From Tistrella mobilis (GTDB lineage Bacteria; Pseudomonadota; Alphaproteobacteria; Tistrellales; Tistrellaceae), in assembly GCF_039634785.1 (NCBI RefSeq), contig NZ_JBBIAB010000002.1:372001-436000 (forward strand): a DNA stretch of 64,000 nt. The letters are read 5' to 3'. Under the pieces are notes generated by a model. It ran no database searches. It was given only the letters and a program-made list of their open reading frames with translations, and was not told the origin of the DNA. A program made the translations under genes and the position numbers. Shown here in pieces: positions 43,970 through 52,435 of this stretch (positions are counted from its first letter, which is position 1; the number at the start of each line of letters is the position of its first letter).

Positions 43970-46900
43970 GCGGCACCTGCGGGCGGGGTGCCGATCTCGA
44001 TCCGGTCGCCGGCCATCAGCGGCAGGGCGGTCATCGCGGCATTGGCCGCGGGCGCCCAGTCGACCCTGAGCGGCTGGCCGCCGCCGGCATTGTAGCTGGC
44101 GGGCGTGCCGGCCGGTGCCGGGCCGGTGCCGCGGGTCAGCCGGATGCCGGTCAGCGGCAGACCGGCTGCCGACGGCTCCTGGGCGCGCGCCGCCAGCACA
44201 TCACCCAGCGTGGTGCCCAGCGGCACCAGCTGTTCCACCCCGTTGACCAGGATGCGGATCTCGGCCACCAGCGTGGTGCGGCCGCGGAAATAGAGCACCG
44301 CCGCCCGGGCGCTGGCATCGGTGCCGTTATGCGCGGCCTGGGTCGCCGCCTCCAGATCCGACAGTTTCGAGGCGGCGAGCAGCACCGCATTCAGTTCCGG
44401 ATAGGGCGTGCCCGGCTGGGCGCAGGACGGGAAGGCCTGCGGATAGACCAGGCGGAGCAGCGGCTGCTGCATGGTCGACCAGCCGGTATCGATCAGGCCG
44501 CCGGCACCGGCGACCTTGCGGTTGGCGGGCACCGGCCGCGGCACCGCCGTGCCGCCCTGGCCGGTGACCAGCCCTACGAATTCATCCAGCACCGTGCAGG
44601 TGACGCCGTTCTTGACCATCCGCCCCACCTGCCAGCGGGCGACCGCAGACGTCACGAAGCCGTTGAGATAATTCTGATCGGTGGAGCCGGCCGGCATGCT
44701 GGTATAGGCCTCGAACTCCACCCTCAGAACCATGCCCGGCAGCAGATCGACATAGCCCTTGTCGGGGTTGAAGCTGTAGCCGAAGAACAGGGTTTCCACG
44801 AAGGTCTGCGGCATGGCGCGGGCGATCGCCGCCTGCACCGTCTGGATGGCGAGCGGGGTGGCGGTGGCCGTTTCCAGCGCCGTCAGAAAGCCGTTCCAGG
44901 CGGTCACCAGATCCGGGCGCACGGCATCGGCGGTGAAGGTCCAGGGCAGGGCCTCCGGATCACCGGCGATGGTCAGGGCATAGGTGTAGGGGGCCGTGCC
45001 CTCGACGATCGCGAAGGGGGCGACCGCCGGCAGATCCGCCGCGGCCGGCGGGGTGGTGAACAGCTGCGGCAGACCGATGGTGATCTGATAGGCGGTCATC
45101 GCCGGCGTGGTCGCCGGAATGATCGCGGCGGCGGTATCCTGGGCGAAGGTCGGATAGAGACCGGCGGCGAAGACCTGGGCCGAGGCGGCGGGGCCGGTGG
45201 TGACGCCGGTGATCGCCTGAACGCTGAGGGTCGGGTTCTGGTCGCTGGCATAGGCGATGGCGGCGGTGAGCGCCGGCGCCGTGGTCAGCACGCCGCCGGA
45301 GCCCGGGATGCCGGTCACCAGATAGGCCGATGCCCCCTCCACTGCCCGCCAGGACAGGGTGGCGGTGGCGCCGTCATAGGCGATGGCAAGGCCTGCCGGC
45401 GCGATGTTGCCGAGCGGGGTGAACGCGCTCCACGGCCCCTTGACCGCGGCATTGGACCGCGTCGCCCGGCCGCGCACGGTATAGCTCGCCGGATCGGTGA
45501 GGGCGGCGGCGGGCACGGTCACGGCGGTGGTGGCGCTGGTCAGGCTCTGGCTGAGCGTGCCGTTCTTCCACAGCTCCAGCGTATAGCCGTCCTCGCCCTG
45601 GCCGGCGGCGCTGAGGGTCGCGGTGACGTCGCCCCCGGCGGCCGGGAAGGCGATGCCGGTTACCGCTACGGCCTCGCTGATCAGGGTGAGGGCGGCCGAG
45701 GCCGGGCCGGTGGTGCGGCCGGTGGTGCCGCTGCCCATCGCGGTGACCACCAGAGAGGGGGCTGCCCCCTGGTCGCCGGCCGGCAGCTGCGGGACGGGCA
45801 GGCTGCCCGATCCGCCGCTGAAGCTGCCCGAGGCCATCACCCCGGTGCCCGAGACCAGGTCGAGCCGGTAGCCGGTGACACCGGCATCGGCGACGGTGTT
45901 CCAGGCGGCAGTGACCACGCCGCCATCCAGGCTGGCGGTGGTAAGGGCGGGCGCCGAGGTCAGCAGCGGCAGGCGGGTGGTGGTATAGGGGCCGGTGGAC
46001 GAGCCCCGGCAGGCGGCGGCGATCACCGTATAGGCGCCACCGATGGTCAGGCCCGCCAGGGTGACGCTGTGGGTGAGGCCCGTCCCCGACGCCTGGCCAC
46101 CCGTCACCGGCTGGCCGTCGGGGGCGAGCACGCTGATCGCCGAGCCGCTGATCCGCCAGTCGCCGGCCGGCGGCAGCACGGTTACCGTGACCGTGCGGTC
46201 GGTGCCCGAGGCCGTGGTCACGACATCGATCATGGGCGTCAGCAGCACCAGCCCCATGGCGCTGCCGTCGGGACCGGTGGCGGTGCCGGCGGTGGCAGAG
46301 GACAGCGCCGCGGTGACGGCATAGTCGTGGGCCAGATCGGCCGCGATGCCGAAACCGGCGGGGAACTGCCAGGTGCGTGTGCCGATCCGGGTGCCGGCGA
46401 TCGGCGCCGTGGTGGCAACTGCGCGGCCGTCCTGCAGAAGATTGGCGATGAACCAGACATCGCCACTGTCCGGCAGGCCGGCGCCCGACACCGTGATCGT
46501 GGTGTTGACGGTCTCGAGCGGGATGACGACCGCAACCGCAGTGACGTCGGGCCGGGCGTAGAGCACCGTGGCCGGGTCGCTGACCGGGCCGCTGGAGATG
46601 TCGAAGACCGGCGTGACCTTCACGGTCCAGGTGCCGCCGGCCTTGCGCAGATTGGGGGCGACCACGAATTGCGCGACGGTGCCCGAGGTGACCGAGGCGA
46701 CCTGCGAGCCGCCGCCGGTGGTCAGCCGGATCTGGGTCTGGCCGGCCGGCATGGCCGAGGCGGCCGCCGTCCAGCCCACCGACAGGGTGATGCCGTCATA
46801 GGCGGTGGTGATGTTGGTGACCGGCGCAAACAGCAGGGGCGCCCGGTCGGAGATGATGGTCGGATCACTCTGAACGGCGACCTGGACGTAATACATCGTG

Positions 46901-47127
46901 GTCTGGGCGTTCATGTCCTCGCCCGCCGTCCAGGTGCCGCCATTGGGCGTCATGCCCGATGCGGTGCCGGTGACGGCGGTGCCGCCGGCGGTCGTCACGA
47001 TGATCGTGAACGGGCCGGTGTATCCCTGCTGGATGATCCAGGCCAGGGAGAAGACCGGGCGGGTGCCGCCGGTGGTGCAGGAAACCGACGAGATGACCGG
47101 CGCGGCCGGCGTGGTGGCGGTGGACAT
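43966..47127 (-). CDS. Beta-sandwich (FN3/Ig-like) repeat protein with a beta-grasp-like C-terminus
   Basis: 1053 aa. Residues about 1-660 hold some seven repeats of roughly 90 aa with FN3-style strands (AYDGITLSVGWTAAASAMPA, SLDGGVVTAAWNTVADAGVTGYRLDLV, AYDGATATLSWRAVEGASAYLV). From about 690 a different conserved-looking region follows (QITIGLPQLF, ETLFFGYSFNPDKGYVDLLPGMVLRVEFE). The end, about 955-1050 (IRILVNGVEQLVPLGTTLGDVLAA ... GDRIEIG), resembles a beta-grasp/SLBB-type unit. No signal peptide. First gene of the ATGA-linked series, 94 nt after the Hint-domain gene. A scaffold or adhesin-like structural role is inference. Confidence 0.75.
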   Translation of the reverse strand: MSTATTPAAPVISSVSCTTGGTRPVFSLAWIIQQGYTGPFTIIVTTAGGTAVTGTASGMTPNGGTWTAGEDMNAQTTMYYVQVAVQSDPTIISDRAPLLFAPVTNITTAYDGITLSVGWTAAASAMPAGQTQIRLTTGGGSQVASVTSGTVAQFVVAPNLRKAGGTWTVKVTPVFDISSGPVSDPATVLYARPDVTAVAVVIPLETVNTTITVSGAGLPDSGDVWFIANLLQDGRAVATTAPIAGTRIGTRTWQFPAGFGIAADLAHDYAVTAALSSATAGTATGPDGSAMGLVLLTPMIDVVTTASGTDRTVTVTVLPPAGDWRISGSAISVLAPDGQPVTGGQASGTGLTHSVTLAGLTIGGAYTVIAAACRGSSTGPYTTTRLPLLTSAPALTTASLDGGVVTAAWNTVADAGVTGYRLDLVSGTGVMASGSFSGGSGSLPVPQLPAGDQGAAPSLVVTAMGSGTTGRTTGPASAALTLISEAVAVTGIAFPAAGGDVTATLSAAGQGEDGYTLELWKNGTLSQSLTSATTAVTVPAAALTDPASYTVRGRATRSNAAVKGPWSAFTPLGNIAPAGLAIAYDGATATLSWRAVEGASAYLVTGIPGSGGVLTTAPALTAAIAYASDQNPTLSVQAITGVTTGPAASAQVFAAGLYPTFAQDTAAAIIPATTPAMTAYQITIGLPQLFTTPPAAADLPAVAPFAIVEGTAPYTYALTIAGDPEALPWTFTADAVRPDLVTAWNGFLTALETATATPLAIQTVQAAIARAMPQTFVETLFFGYSFNPDKGYVDLLPGMVLRVEFEAYTSMPAGSTDQNYLNGFVTSAVARWQVGRMVKNGVTCTVLDEFVGLVTGQGGTAVPRPVPANRKVAGAGGLIDTGWSTMQQPLLRLVYPQAFPSCAQPGTPYPELNAVLLAASKLSDLEAATQAAHNGTDASARAAVLYFRGRTTLVAEIRILVNGVEQLVPLGTTLGDVLAARAQEPSAAGLPLTGIRLTRGTGPAPAGTPASYNAGGGQPLRVDWAPAANAAMTALPLMAGDRIEIGTPPAGAA

Positions 47128-47221
47128 GCGCTCTTCCCCCGATGCAGAAGCCCGCGCACCCCGCAGGCCCCCATGGGACCGGCGGGATGCGTCGTCGTCC
47201 GTCGTGATCTGTGGGTTGGGA

Positions 47222-48967
47222 TCAGCCGTCGATGCGGGCGATCGGCGCCAGGCCGGCGGCGATCCGGCGGGCGTTGGTCACGTCCAGCCGCCAGTCGTCG
47301 CCCAGGGTCTGGCCCAGAATCTCGACCGGGTCGGGCAGATCGGCCGGCAGCGCCGCGCGGGCGGCATGCACCGCCTGCATGCGGTTGTCGCCCACCAGAA
47401 TGCCGCCGGCGATGAAGCCGGTGATGGCGTCGTCGTCGATATCGGCCAGGCTTTCGGCCCCGTCGGGCAGCAGATCCAGGTTGAAGACCTGGCCGTCATG
47501 GGACACCCGCTCGACCAGCACCACCTGCGCGGGGCCGTGATCGGTGGTGACGACGGCGCCGGTCTCCAGCGCCTCGGCCAGGATCACGCCGGCGGTGGTC
47601 GGCACCGGGTGGTTGTGGGTCAGCAGCACCTCGCCGCCGCCCTCGGTCACCACGCGGACCATGGGCTTGTCTTCGGTGCCGCGCCAGATTTCGGCGATGC
47701 GCAGGCTGCCGCCCATGCCGTCGGCCACCCGTTCGCCCGCGGTCAGGCTCTCGATCGGCCGGGTCGTGCCGTCGGCCATCTGCACCAGGCTGCCGGCGGC
47801 CACACAACCCCAGACGAACTGGATCGGCGCGACCATGCCGATATTGGCCGGCGGCGTGCCAAGGCCCAGCGGCACGCTGGTCACCCGGATGAAGGCGTTC
47901 TCGCCGGTCGACAGGCTGAAGTTCAGCAGGAAGTCGAGATCGATGGTCTGGCCCTGATCCCAGGGCGCGCCCTGCAGCCAGTCGGGGCCGATCGCCCAGC
48001 TGATCGCGCCGCCGGCCCCGGTGCACAGCCCCGGAATGGCATCAGACGGGAAGGCGATCGCCGCACCATCGCCCTGGCCCGAGCGGCGGAACAGGATGCA
48101 GCTGCCGTTGAAATTCGGGTTCTGGGCGACGGTATAGCCCTGAAGCAGGGTCGCCGAACCATTGACCGCCAGGCCCACGATCGGCTTCGAGCCGTCATTG
48201 CCGTACTGGTAATAATAGTCGCAATCGCCGACCTGGTTGTCGGTGCGGTTCAGGCCGACCTTGATGTAGTCGCGGGTGGGGTGCGAATTGTGGTTCGGGT
48301 CGACCACGGTCAGGGTGTCGATCGCGTCCACGCCGCGCAGATCGGCGGTGGCGACCACGGTTTCCAGGGCATTGGCGCCGGCCGGCAGATAGGCCGCCGA
48401 CAGCGTGGCCGTCACATCCAGCTTGCCGTCGACCACCGAGGCGCCGGAGGTGAGTTCCACCACCTGGGTGGTGCTGTTGTACTGCTGCGGGATCGAGCTG
48501 CTGCCGATCTGCTGGCCGGTATGGTTGTCGACCAGAATGAGGTTGAGCGCGGTGACCGTCGAGATGCCGGTCAGCGTCACGATGCCCTGGGCCGAAACCT
48601 GGTTGCTGTTCGGCTCCACCCCCAGATAGGTCAGCGTCACCGCCGGCACCCAGCTGCCCGGCTGGGGATCGTCCATCTCCAGCAGCGTGGCCTTGCGGGG
48701 CCCGCCGGTGGCGGTGTGGTGGGCCTCCGTCAGCTTGATCAGCCGGCGGGTGCTGGGGAAGTGGCGCTCCAGATAGTCATCGCCGCCGAAGCGGTCCAGG
48801 ATGAACTGCCGATGCGTCTCGTTGCGCATGTCGAGCGACATCACGCCGTTGGGGGTGGCCGCGGCTTCGCGGGTCACCGTCTGGAAAACATCGGCCTCTG
48901 CCTTGCTCATCGGGCTTGCCAGCCTGCCGAAGCGGTCGACCCCGATATCCGTCATGCGCCTTTTCAT
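47222..48967 (-). CDS. Hint-domain (hedgehog/intein-type autoprocessing) protein heading the giant-protein operon
   Basis: 581 aa from 48967; an internal ATG at 48955 is also possible. Residues about 1-385 are a beta-rich module with an N-terminal helix (MSKAEADVFQTVTREAA). The Hint domain starts at Cys388 (WGCVAAGSLVQMADG), with block-B-like LLTHNHPV (Thr-x-x-His) and VFNLDLLPDG; it ends about 530 and is followed by a short tail. No C-terminal His-Asn dipeptide or extein is seen, so it would cut or nucleophilically release the N-terminal module rather than splice. Hint domains commonly sit in secreted or toxin-related proteins of alphaproteobacteria. A good promoter lies upstream at 49084-49112. 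Confidence 0.82.
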   Translation of the reverse strand: MKRRMTDIGVDRFGRLASPMSKAEADVFQTVTREAAATPNGVMSLDMRNETHRQFILDRFGGDDYLERHFPSTRRLIKLTEAHHTATGGPRKATLLEMDDPQPGSWVPAVTLTYLGVEPNSNQVSAQGIVTLTGISTVTALNLILVDNHTGQQIGSSSIPQQYNSTTQVVELTSGASVVDGKLDVTATLSAAYLPAGANALETVVATADLRGVDAIDTLTVVDPNHNSHPTRDYIKVGLNRTDNQVGDCDYYYQYGNDGSKPIVGLAVNGSATLLQGYTVAQNPNFNGSCILFRRSGQGDGAAIAFPSDAIPGLCTGAGGAISWAIGPDWLQGAPWDQGQTIDLDFLLNFSLSTGENAFIRVTSVPLGLGTPPANIGMVAPIQFVWGCVAAGSLVQMADGTTRPIESLTAGERVADGMGGSLRIAEIWRGTEDKPMVRVVTEGGGEVLLTHNHPVPTTAGVILAEALETGAVVTTDHGPAQVVLVERVSHDGQVFNLDLLPDGAESLADIDDDAITGFIAGGILVGDNRMQAVHAARAALPADLPDPVEILGQTLGDDWRLDVTNARRIAAGLAPIARIDG

Positions 48968-49020
48968 GATCCGATCCCCTTCCCCTCATGTCCTTGATCC
49001 GGGAATAAGCGACCCCGTTC

Positions 49021-49039
49021 ACGCCTCTGGGAGAGGCGT
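49021..49039. promoter_or_regulatory. Hairpin in the untranslated leader of the Hint-protein operon
   Basis: ACGCCTCT and AGAGGCGT form a perfect 8-bp stem with a 3-nt loop. It lies about 40-60 nt downstream of the predicted start of transcription and about 55 nt before the Hint gene start, so it would fold in the mRNA leader. It is not followed by a T-run on the minus strand. Confidence 0.5.
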
Positions 49040-49083
49040 GTCTGCCGGTCTGCTCGTTCCCACTTTCAGGATTATTGCGTGAA

Positions 49084-49112
49084 AGGTTAGATTTGAGCCG
49101 AAAGGGTGTCAA
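49084..49112 (-). promoter_or_regulatory. sigma70-type promoter for the giant-protein operon
   Basis: On the minus strand TTGACA (49112-49107) is a perfect -35; TAACCT (49089-49084) is 17 bp away as -10. Predicted start about 49077, leader about 110 nt to the Hint gene. It is one of the best consensus promoters in the window and faces the 24-kb operon. Confidence 0.6.
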
Positions 49113-49141
49113 TGACCGTTCTTTGAAAACCAACGGTCGTT
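49111..49141. promoter_or_regulatory. Inverted repeat overlapping the -35 of the giant-protein operon
   Basis: AATGACCGTT (49111-49120) and AACGGTCGTT (49132-49141) match as inverted repeats at 9 of 10 positions with an 11-nt spacer. One arm shares two bases with the -35 hexamer. It could be an operator for this promoter, or a weak terminator for the MFS gene ending at 49191; no T-run supports the second view. Confidence 0.45.
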
Positions 49142-49190
49142 AATCTGCTGCATAATGCGATGGACAGACGCCGTGAAGGTGTGCTGCCGG

Positions 49191-50423
49191 TCAACGCCGA
49201 TTGGCGAGATGCGCCCGGAACGCGAAGGCGGCGCCGGCAAGGGAGACCAGGCCGAACAGGGCGAAGGTGGCGGCATAGCTGCCGGTTAGCCCCTGGGCGG
49301 CGCTGAAGCCGGCGGGGCCGATCACCACGCCCCCGAAGGTGAGGATCAGCACGCCCCCGGTCACGGCACCGACCAGCCCGGTGGGCGCCCGGCGGGCGGC
49401 TTCCGCCAGCATCACGCCATTCCAACCATTGGTTGTGTTACCAATCAGACAAAGCAGGGCCAGTTGCACCCCCGGTCCGGCCGCCGCGGCCGGGCCGATG
49501 GCGAGCGCACCGGCGCCCGAGATCGCGCCCACGATGGCGAGCACCAGGAAACCCGCCCCCAGCCGGTCGGCCAGGAACCCCCAGATCACCCGGCCGAGCG
49601 CGCCCGAGGCCTGGATCAGCGCCAGCGCGCTGCCGGCGGCCACCGGCGACCAGCCGTGTTCGGTGACCAGCATCACCACGGTGAAGGTCGACAGCGACAG
49701 CTGGAGCATGGAATAGAGCAGGCCCAGCAGCCCCAGCGCCCTGAGCGGCGCCTCGCGCAGCGTCAGGCGCGGGCCCTGCATCCAGTCCTGTGCGATCCGG
49801 GCCCCCGGCTCGCGATCGGCATCCCAGGCCGGGCGCAGCCGCTGCAGCACCAGGATGAGCGCAAGCGGCGCCAGGGCGGCCAGCCACAGCCCCGACTGCC
49901 AGCCCAGCGCCACGGCCATGGCCGGGAAGGCGAGCCCCGCCGTCACGCCCCCCAGCGGCACGCCGGCCTGTTTGAGCGAAAACACCGTGTTGCGCCGCCG
50001 TTCGGGCGTTACCCGGATCAGGATCTGAGAGGCGGCGGGGTTGTTGAGCCCATAGCCGAAGCCGGCGATCAGGGCAGCCGCCGCCATCAGGGGCAGGCTG
50101 CCCGACCCGAAGGCGGGCAGGGCGATCACGAAGGTGGCCATGCTGATCTGCGACGCCCGGGCCGGGCCGAAGCGGCGCACGATCCCCCCGGCCATCACCG
50201 AGGTGACGGCGGCGGCCAGATAGACCAGGCTGACCTGAAAACCGACCAGCGCGGGCGCCACCCCCAGTGCTGCGGCGGCGATCGGCGCGATGGTCGACAA
50301 TGCCAGCGCGCCCCCGGTCGACACCATCTGCACCGCCATGGTCACCAGCAGCGCGGTCAGAAGCCGCGGCGGCCCTGGGATATCGGCAGGTGTGGAAGGG
50401 TGGGGGGTGTCGGCTTGGGCCAT
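49191..50423 (-). CDS. MFS transporter
   Basis: 410 aa with about 12 hydrophobic helices. After a Pro-rich N-terminus, helix 1 starts at about residue 22 (LLTALLVTMAVQMVSTGG). The loop between helices 2 and 3 carries the basic MFS motif (GGIVRRFGPARASQ). A central loop (about 195-220) separates the two halves, and RVIWGFLADRLGAG marks the second motif. Substrate unknown; the cyanate/NarK-like look is not specific. It is divergent from the arsenate operon with 145 nt between the starts and might be co-regulated, but nothing shows that it moves arsenic. Confidence 0.85.
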   Translation of the reverse strand: MAQADTPHPSTPADIPGPPRLLTALLVTMAVQMVSTGGALALSTIAPIAAAALGVAPALVGFQVSLVYLAAAVTSVMAGGIVRRFGPARASQISMATFVIALPAFGSGSLPLMAAAALIAGFGYGLNNPAASQILIRVTPERRRNTVFSLKQAGVPLGGVTAGLAFPAMAVALGWQSGLWLAALAPLALILVLQRLRPAWDADREPGARIAQDWMQGPRLTLREAPLRALGLLGLLYSMLQLSLSTFTVVMLVTEHGWSPVAAGSALALIQASGALGRVIWGFLADRLGAGFLVLAIVGAISGAGALAIGPAAAAGPGVQLALLCLIGNTTNGWNGVMLAEAARRAPTGLVGAVTGGVLILTFGGVVIGPAGFSAAQGLTGSYAATFALFGLVSLAGAAFAFRAHLANRR

Positions 50424-50453
50424 GGGGCGGATCCGTTCGGTCTGGTGGTCCCG

Positions 50454-50470
50454 AATTGTACGGACAAATT
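50454..50470. promoter_or_regulatory. Palindromic site near the MFS promoter
   Basis: AATTGTACGGACAAATT, arms AATTGT and ACAAATT around ACGG, forms an AT-rich near-palindrome 31 nt upstream of the MFS start codon in a GC-rich region. It resembles operators of GntR/TetR-type repressors, but the binder is unknown. Confidence 0.35.
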
Positions 50471-50550
50471 ATCGGCCGGGGCCAGGCGTTTTCGTGCAGG
50501 GGTCCCCTGCGGCCACCGTCATAAAGGTTTCACGAGCGGCGCGCTCATAT

Positions 50551-50574
50551 TTCCTATATTCCGGAACTATGGAA
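50551..50574. promoter_or_regulatory. ArsR operator candidate overlapping the start codon
   Basis: TTCC-TATA-TTCCGGAA-CTAT-GGAA is an imperfect 24-bp palindrome centred on TTCCGGAA. It spans the ATG (50569) of the arsR-arsC fusion and a possible -10 (TATATT, 50555-50560). No ribosome-binding site precedes the ATG, so the mRNA may be leaderless. An ArsR repressor bound here would block its own transcription. Confidence 0.5.
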
Positions 50575-51417
50575 AACGAATATGCCGCCTATGCCTTCGC
50601 CACGCTCGGCCATCCGGGGCGTCTCTCGGTCTTCCGCCTGCTGATGCGCTTCGCGCCCCAGGGCGTGCGGCCGACCGAGATCGCCGCCGCGCTGGGGCTG
50701 AAGCAGAACACGCTCTCTCATCACCTGGCCGATCTGGCGGGTGTGGGGCTGATCACGGCCGAACGCCAGGGCCGCTCGCTGCTCTATGCGGTGGATCTGG
50801 CGGCGACCGAGCGGCTGATCGGCTATCTGGCGCTCGATCTGGGGCGTGCCCGCCCGGATCTGCTCGGCCCCATTCTGGGGCCTCAGAAGGACCATCCCGC
50901 CATGCGCGATGCCGGCTTCAACGTGCTGTTCATCTGTTCGGCCAATTCCGCCCGCTCGATCATGGCAGAGGTGCTGCTGCGTGATCTGGGCGGCGGCCGG
51001 TTCACCGCCTTTTCGGCCGGCACCGGCGGCGACGGTCGGCTGAACCCGGCGGCGCTGGAGGTTCTGGCCCGCAACGGCCACGACATTTCGGGGCTGCGAT
51101 CGAAGCCCGTCGCCGACTTCCAGGCAGCCGGGGCCCCGGTGATGGATTTCGTCTTCACCGTCTGCGACACCGCCGCCGCCGAAGACTGTCCGTCCTGGCC
51201 GGGCCGGCCGATCACCGGCCATTGGGGCCTGCCCGACCCGGCGAAGGCCCAGGGCACCGAGAGCGAAAAGGCGCTGGCCTTCGCCCGCACCTATGGCGCC
51301 CTGCGCCGGCGCATCGCCATCTTCACGGCACTCCCCTTCGCAGCGCTGGACCGGCTGGCCCTGCAGGGCCGGGTGGATCGCATCGCCGCCGAGGCTGCGA
51401 CCAGTGACGAGGTCTGA
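50569..51417 (+). CDS. ArsR repressor fused to arsenate reductase (LMW-PTPase type)
   Basis: 282 aa from the ATG at 50569. Residues about 1-105 form a winged-helix ArsR domain ([15 protein letters not shown], then [30 protein letters not shown]). Residues about 115-282 form a low-molecular-weight phosphatase-like ArsC domain with the catalytic loop CSANSARS (Cys123, Arg129) and a redox pair in [15 protein letters not shown], as in thioredoxin-linked arsenate reductases. The usual metalloid-binding Cys pair of ArsR helix 3 is absent ([17 protein letters not shown]), so inducer binding must use other residues, or the ArsC domain itself may sense arsenate. It heads the operon with GAPDH and ArsJ. 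Confidence 0.85.
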   Translation: MENEYAAYAFATLGHPGRLSVFRLLMRFAPQGVRPTEIAAALGLKQNTLSHHLADLAGVGLITAERQGRSLLYAVDLAATERLIGYLALDLGRARPDLLGPILGPQKDHPAMRDAGFNVLFICSANSARSIMAEVLLRDLGGGRFTAFSAGTGGDGRLNPAALEVLARNGHDISGLRSKPVADFQAAGAPVMDFVFTVCDTAAAEDCPSWPGRPITGHWGLPDPAKAQGTESEKALAFARTYGALRRRIAIFTALPFAALDRLALQGRVDRIAAEAATSDEV

Positions 51418-51421
51418 CCCG

Positions 51422-52435
51422 ATGTCTCCCCGCATCGCCCTCAACGGCCTCGGCCGGATCGGCAAGCTGGTGTTGCGCCGCCTGATCGATACCGGCGCCG
51501 GTGGCGATATCGTCCTTCTGAACGATGCCGCGGGTGATGCCGCCCAGCATGCGCTGCTGATGGAATTCGACAGCGTCCACGGCCGCTGGCAAAGGCCGGT
51601 TGCGGCGGCAGAAAACGGGCTGATCCTGGACGGGCGGCATATCCGCCTCACCCGCGAGAAGACCATCGCGGCCCTGCCGCTTCAAGATGCCGGCATCGAT
51701 CTGGTGATCGACTGCACCGGTGTCTTCAAGACCTCGGCGGCACTCGCCCCCTATTACGCCGCCGGGGTGAAGACGGTGGTGGTCAGCGCGCCGGTCAAGG
51801 ACAGGGAGGCTCTCAATCTGGTCTACGGGGTCAATCACGGGCTTTATGATCCGGCCGCGCACCGCCTGGTGACGGCGGCATCCTGCACCACCAACTGTCT
51901 GGCGCCGGTCGTGAAGGTGATCCACGAGGGCATCGGCATCCGCCATGGCTCCATCACCACCATCCACGACGTGACCAACACCCAGACCATGGTCGACCGG
52001 CCGGCAAAGGATATGCGCCGGGCGCGATCGGCGCTGATGAACCTGATCCCGACCACGACCGGCAGCGCCACCGCCATCGGGCTGATCTACCCCGAACTCG
52101 CCGGCAGGCTGAACGGCCATGCGGTACGGGTACCGCTGCTCAACGCCTCGATCACCGATTGCGTTTTCGAGGTGGCGCGGGAGACGAGCGTCGCCGAGGT
52201 GAATGCGCTGTTCGAGGCGGCCGCTGCCGGGCCGCTGACCGGCATCCTGGGCTACGAGACCCGGCCGCTGGTCTCGGCCGATTTCGTCAACGATCCCCGC
52301 TCGGCGATCATCGATGCCCCCTCCACCCTGGTGGTCGGCGGTACCCAGGTGAAGATCTACGCCTGGTACGACAATGAATGGGCCTATGCCTGCCGTCTGG
52401 CGGACATCGTGCGCATGGTGGCATCTTCATGGTGA
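51422..52435 (+). CDS. Glyceraldehyde-3-phosphate dehydrogenase, ArsJ-associated
   Basis: 337 aa; starts 4 nt after the stop of the ArsR-ArsC gene. NAD-binding NGLGRIGK (residues 8-15), catalytic ASCTTNC with Cys155, HDVTNTQ with the activating His, and C-terminal [14 protein letters not shown]. In ars operons with ArsJ this enzyme uses arsenate in place of phosphate to make 1-arseno-3-phosphoglycerate, which ArsJ exports; the product then falls apart to arsenate outside. Its 3' end overlaps arsJ by 7 nt, which fits that partnership. It is unlikely to be the main glycolytic GAPDH. Confidence 0.9.
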   Translation: MSPRIALNGLGRIGKLVLRRLIDTGAGGDIVLLNDAAGDAAQHALLMEFDSVHGRWQRPVAAAENGLILDGRHIRLTREKTIAALPLQDAGIDLVIDCTGVFKTSAALAPYYAAGVKTVVVSAPVKDREALNLVYGVNHGLYDPAAHRLVTAASCTTNCLAPVVKVIHEGIGIRHGSITTIHDVTNTQTMVDRPAKDMRRARSALMNLIPTTTGSATAIGLIYPELAGRLNGHAVRVPLLNASITDCVFEVARETSVAEVNALFEAAAAGPLTGILGYETRPLVSADFVNDPRSAIIDAPSTLVVGGTQVKIYAWYDNEWAYACRLADIVRMVASSW

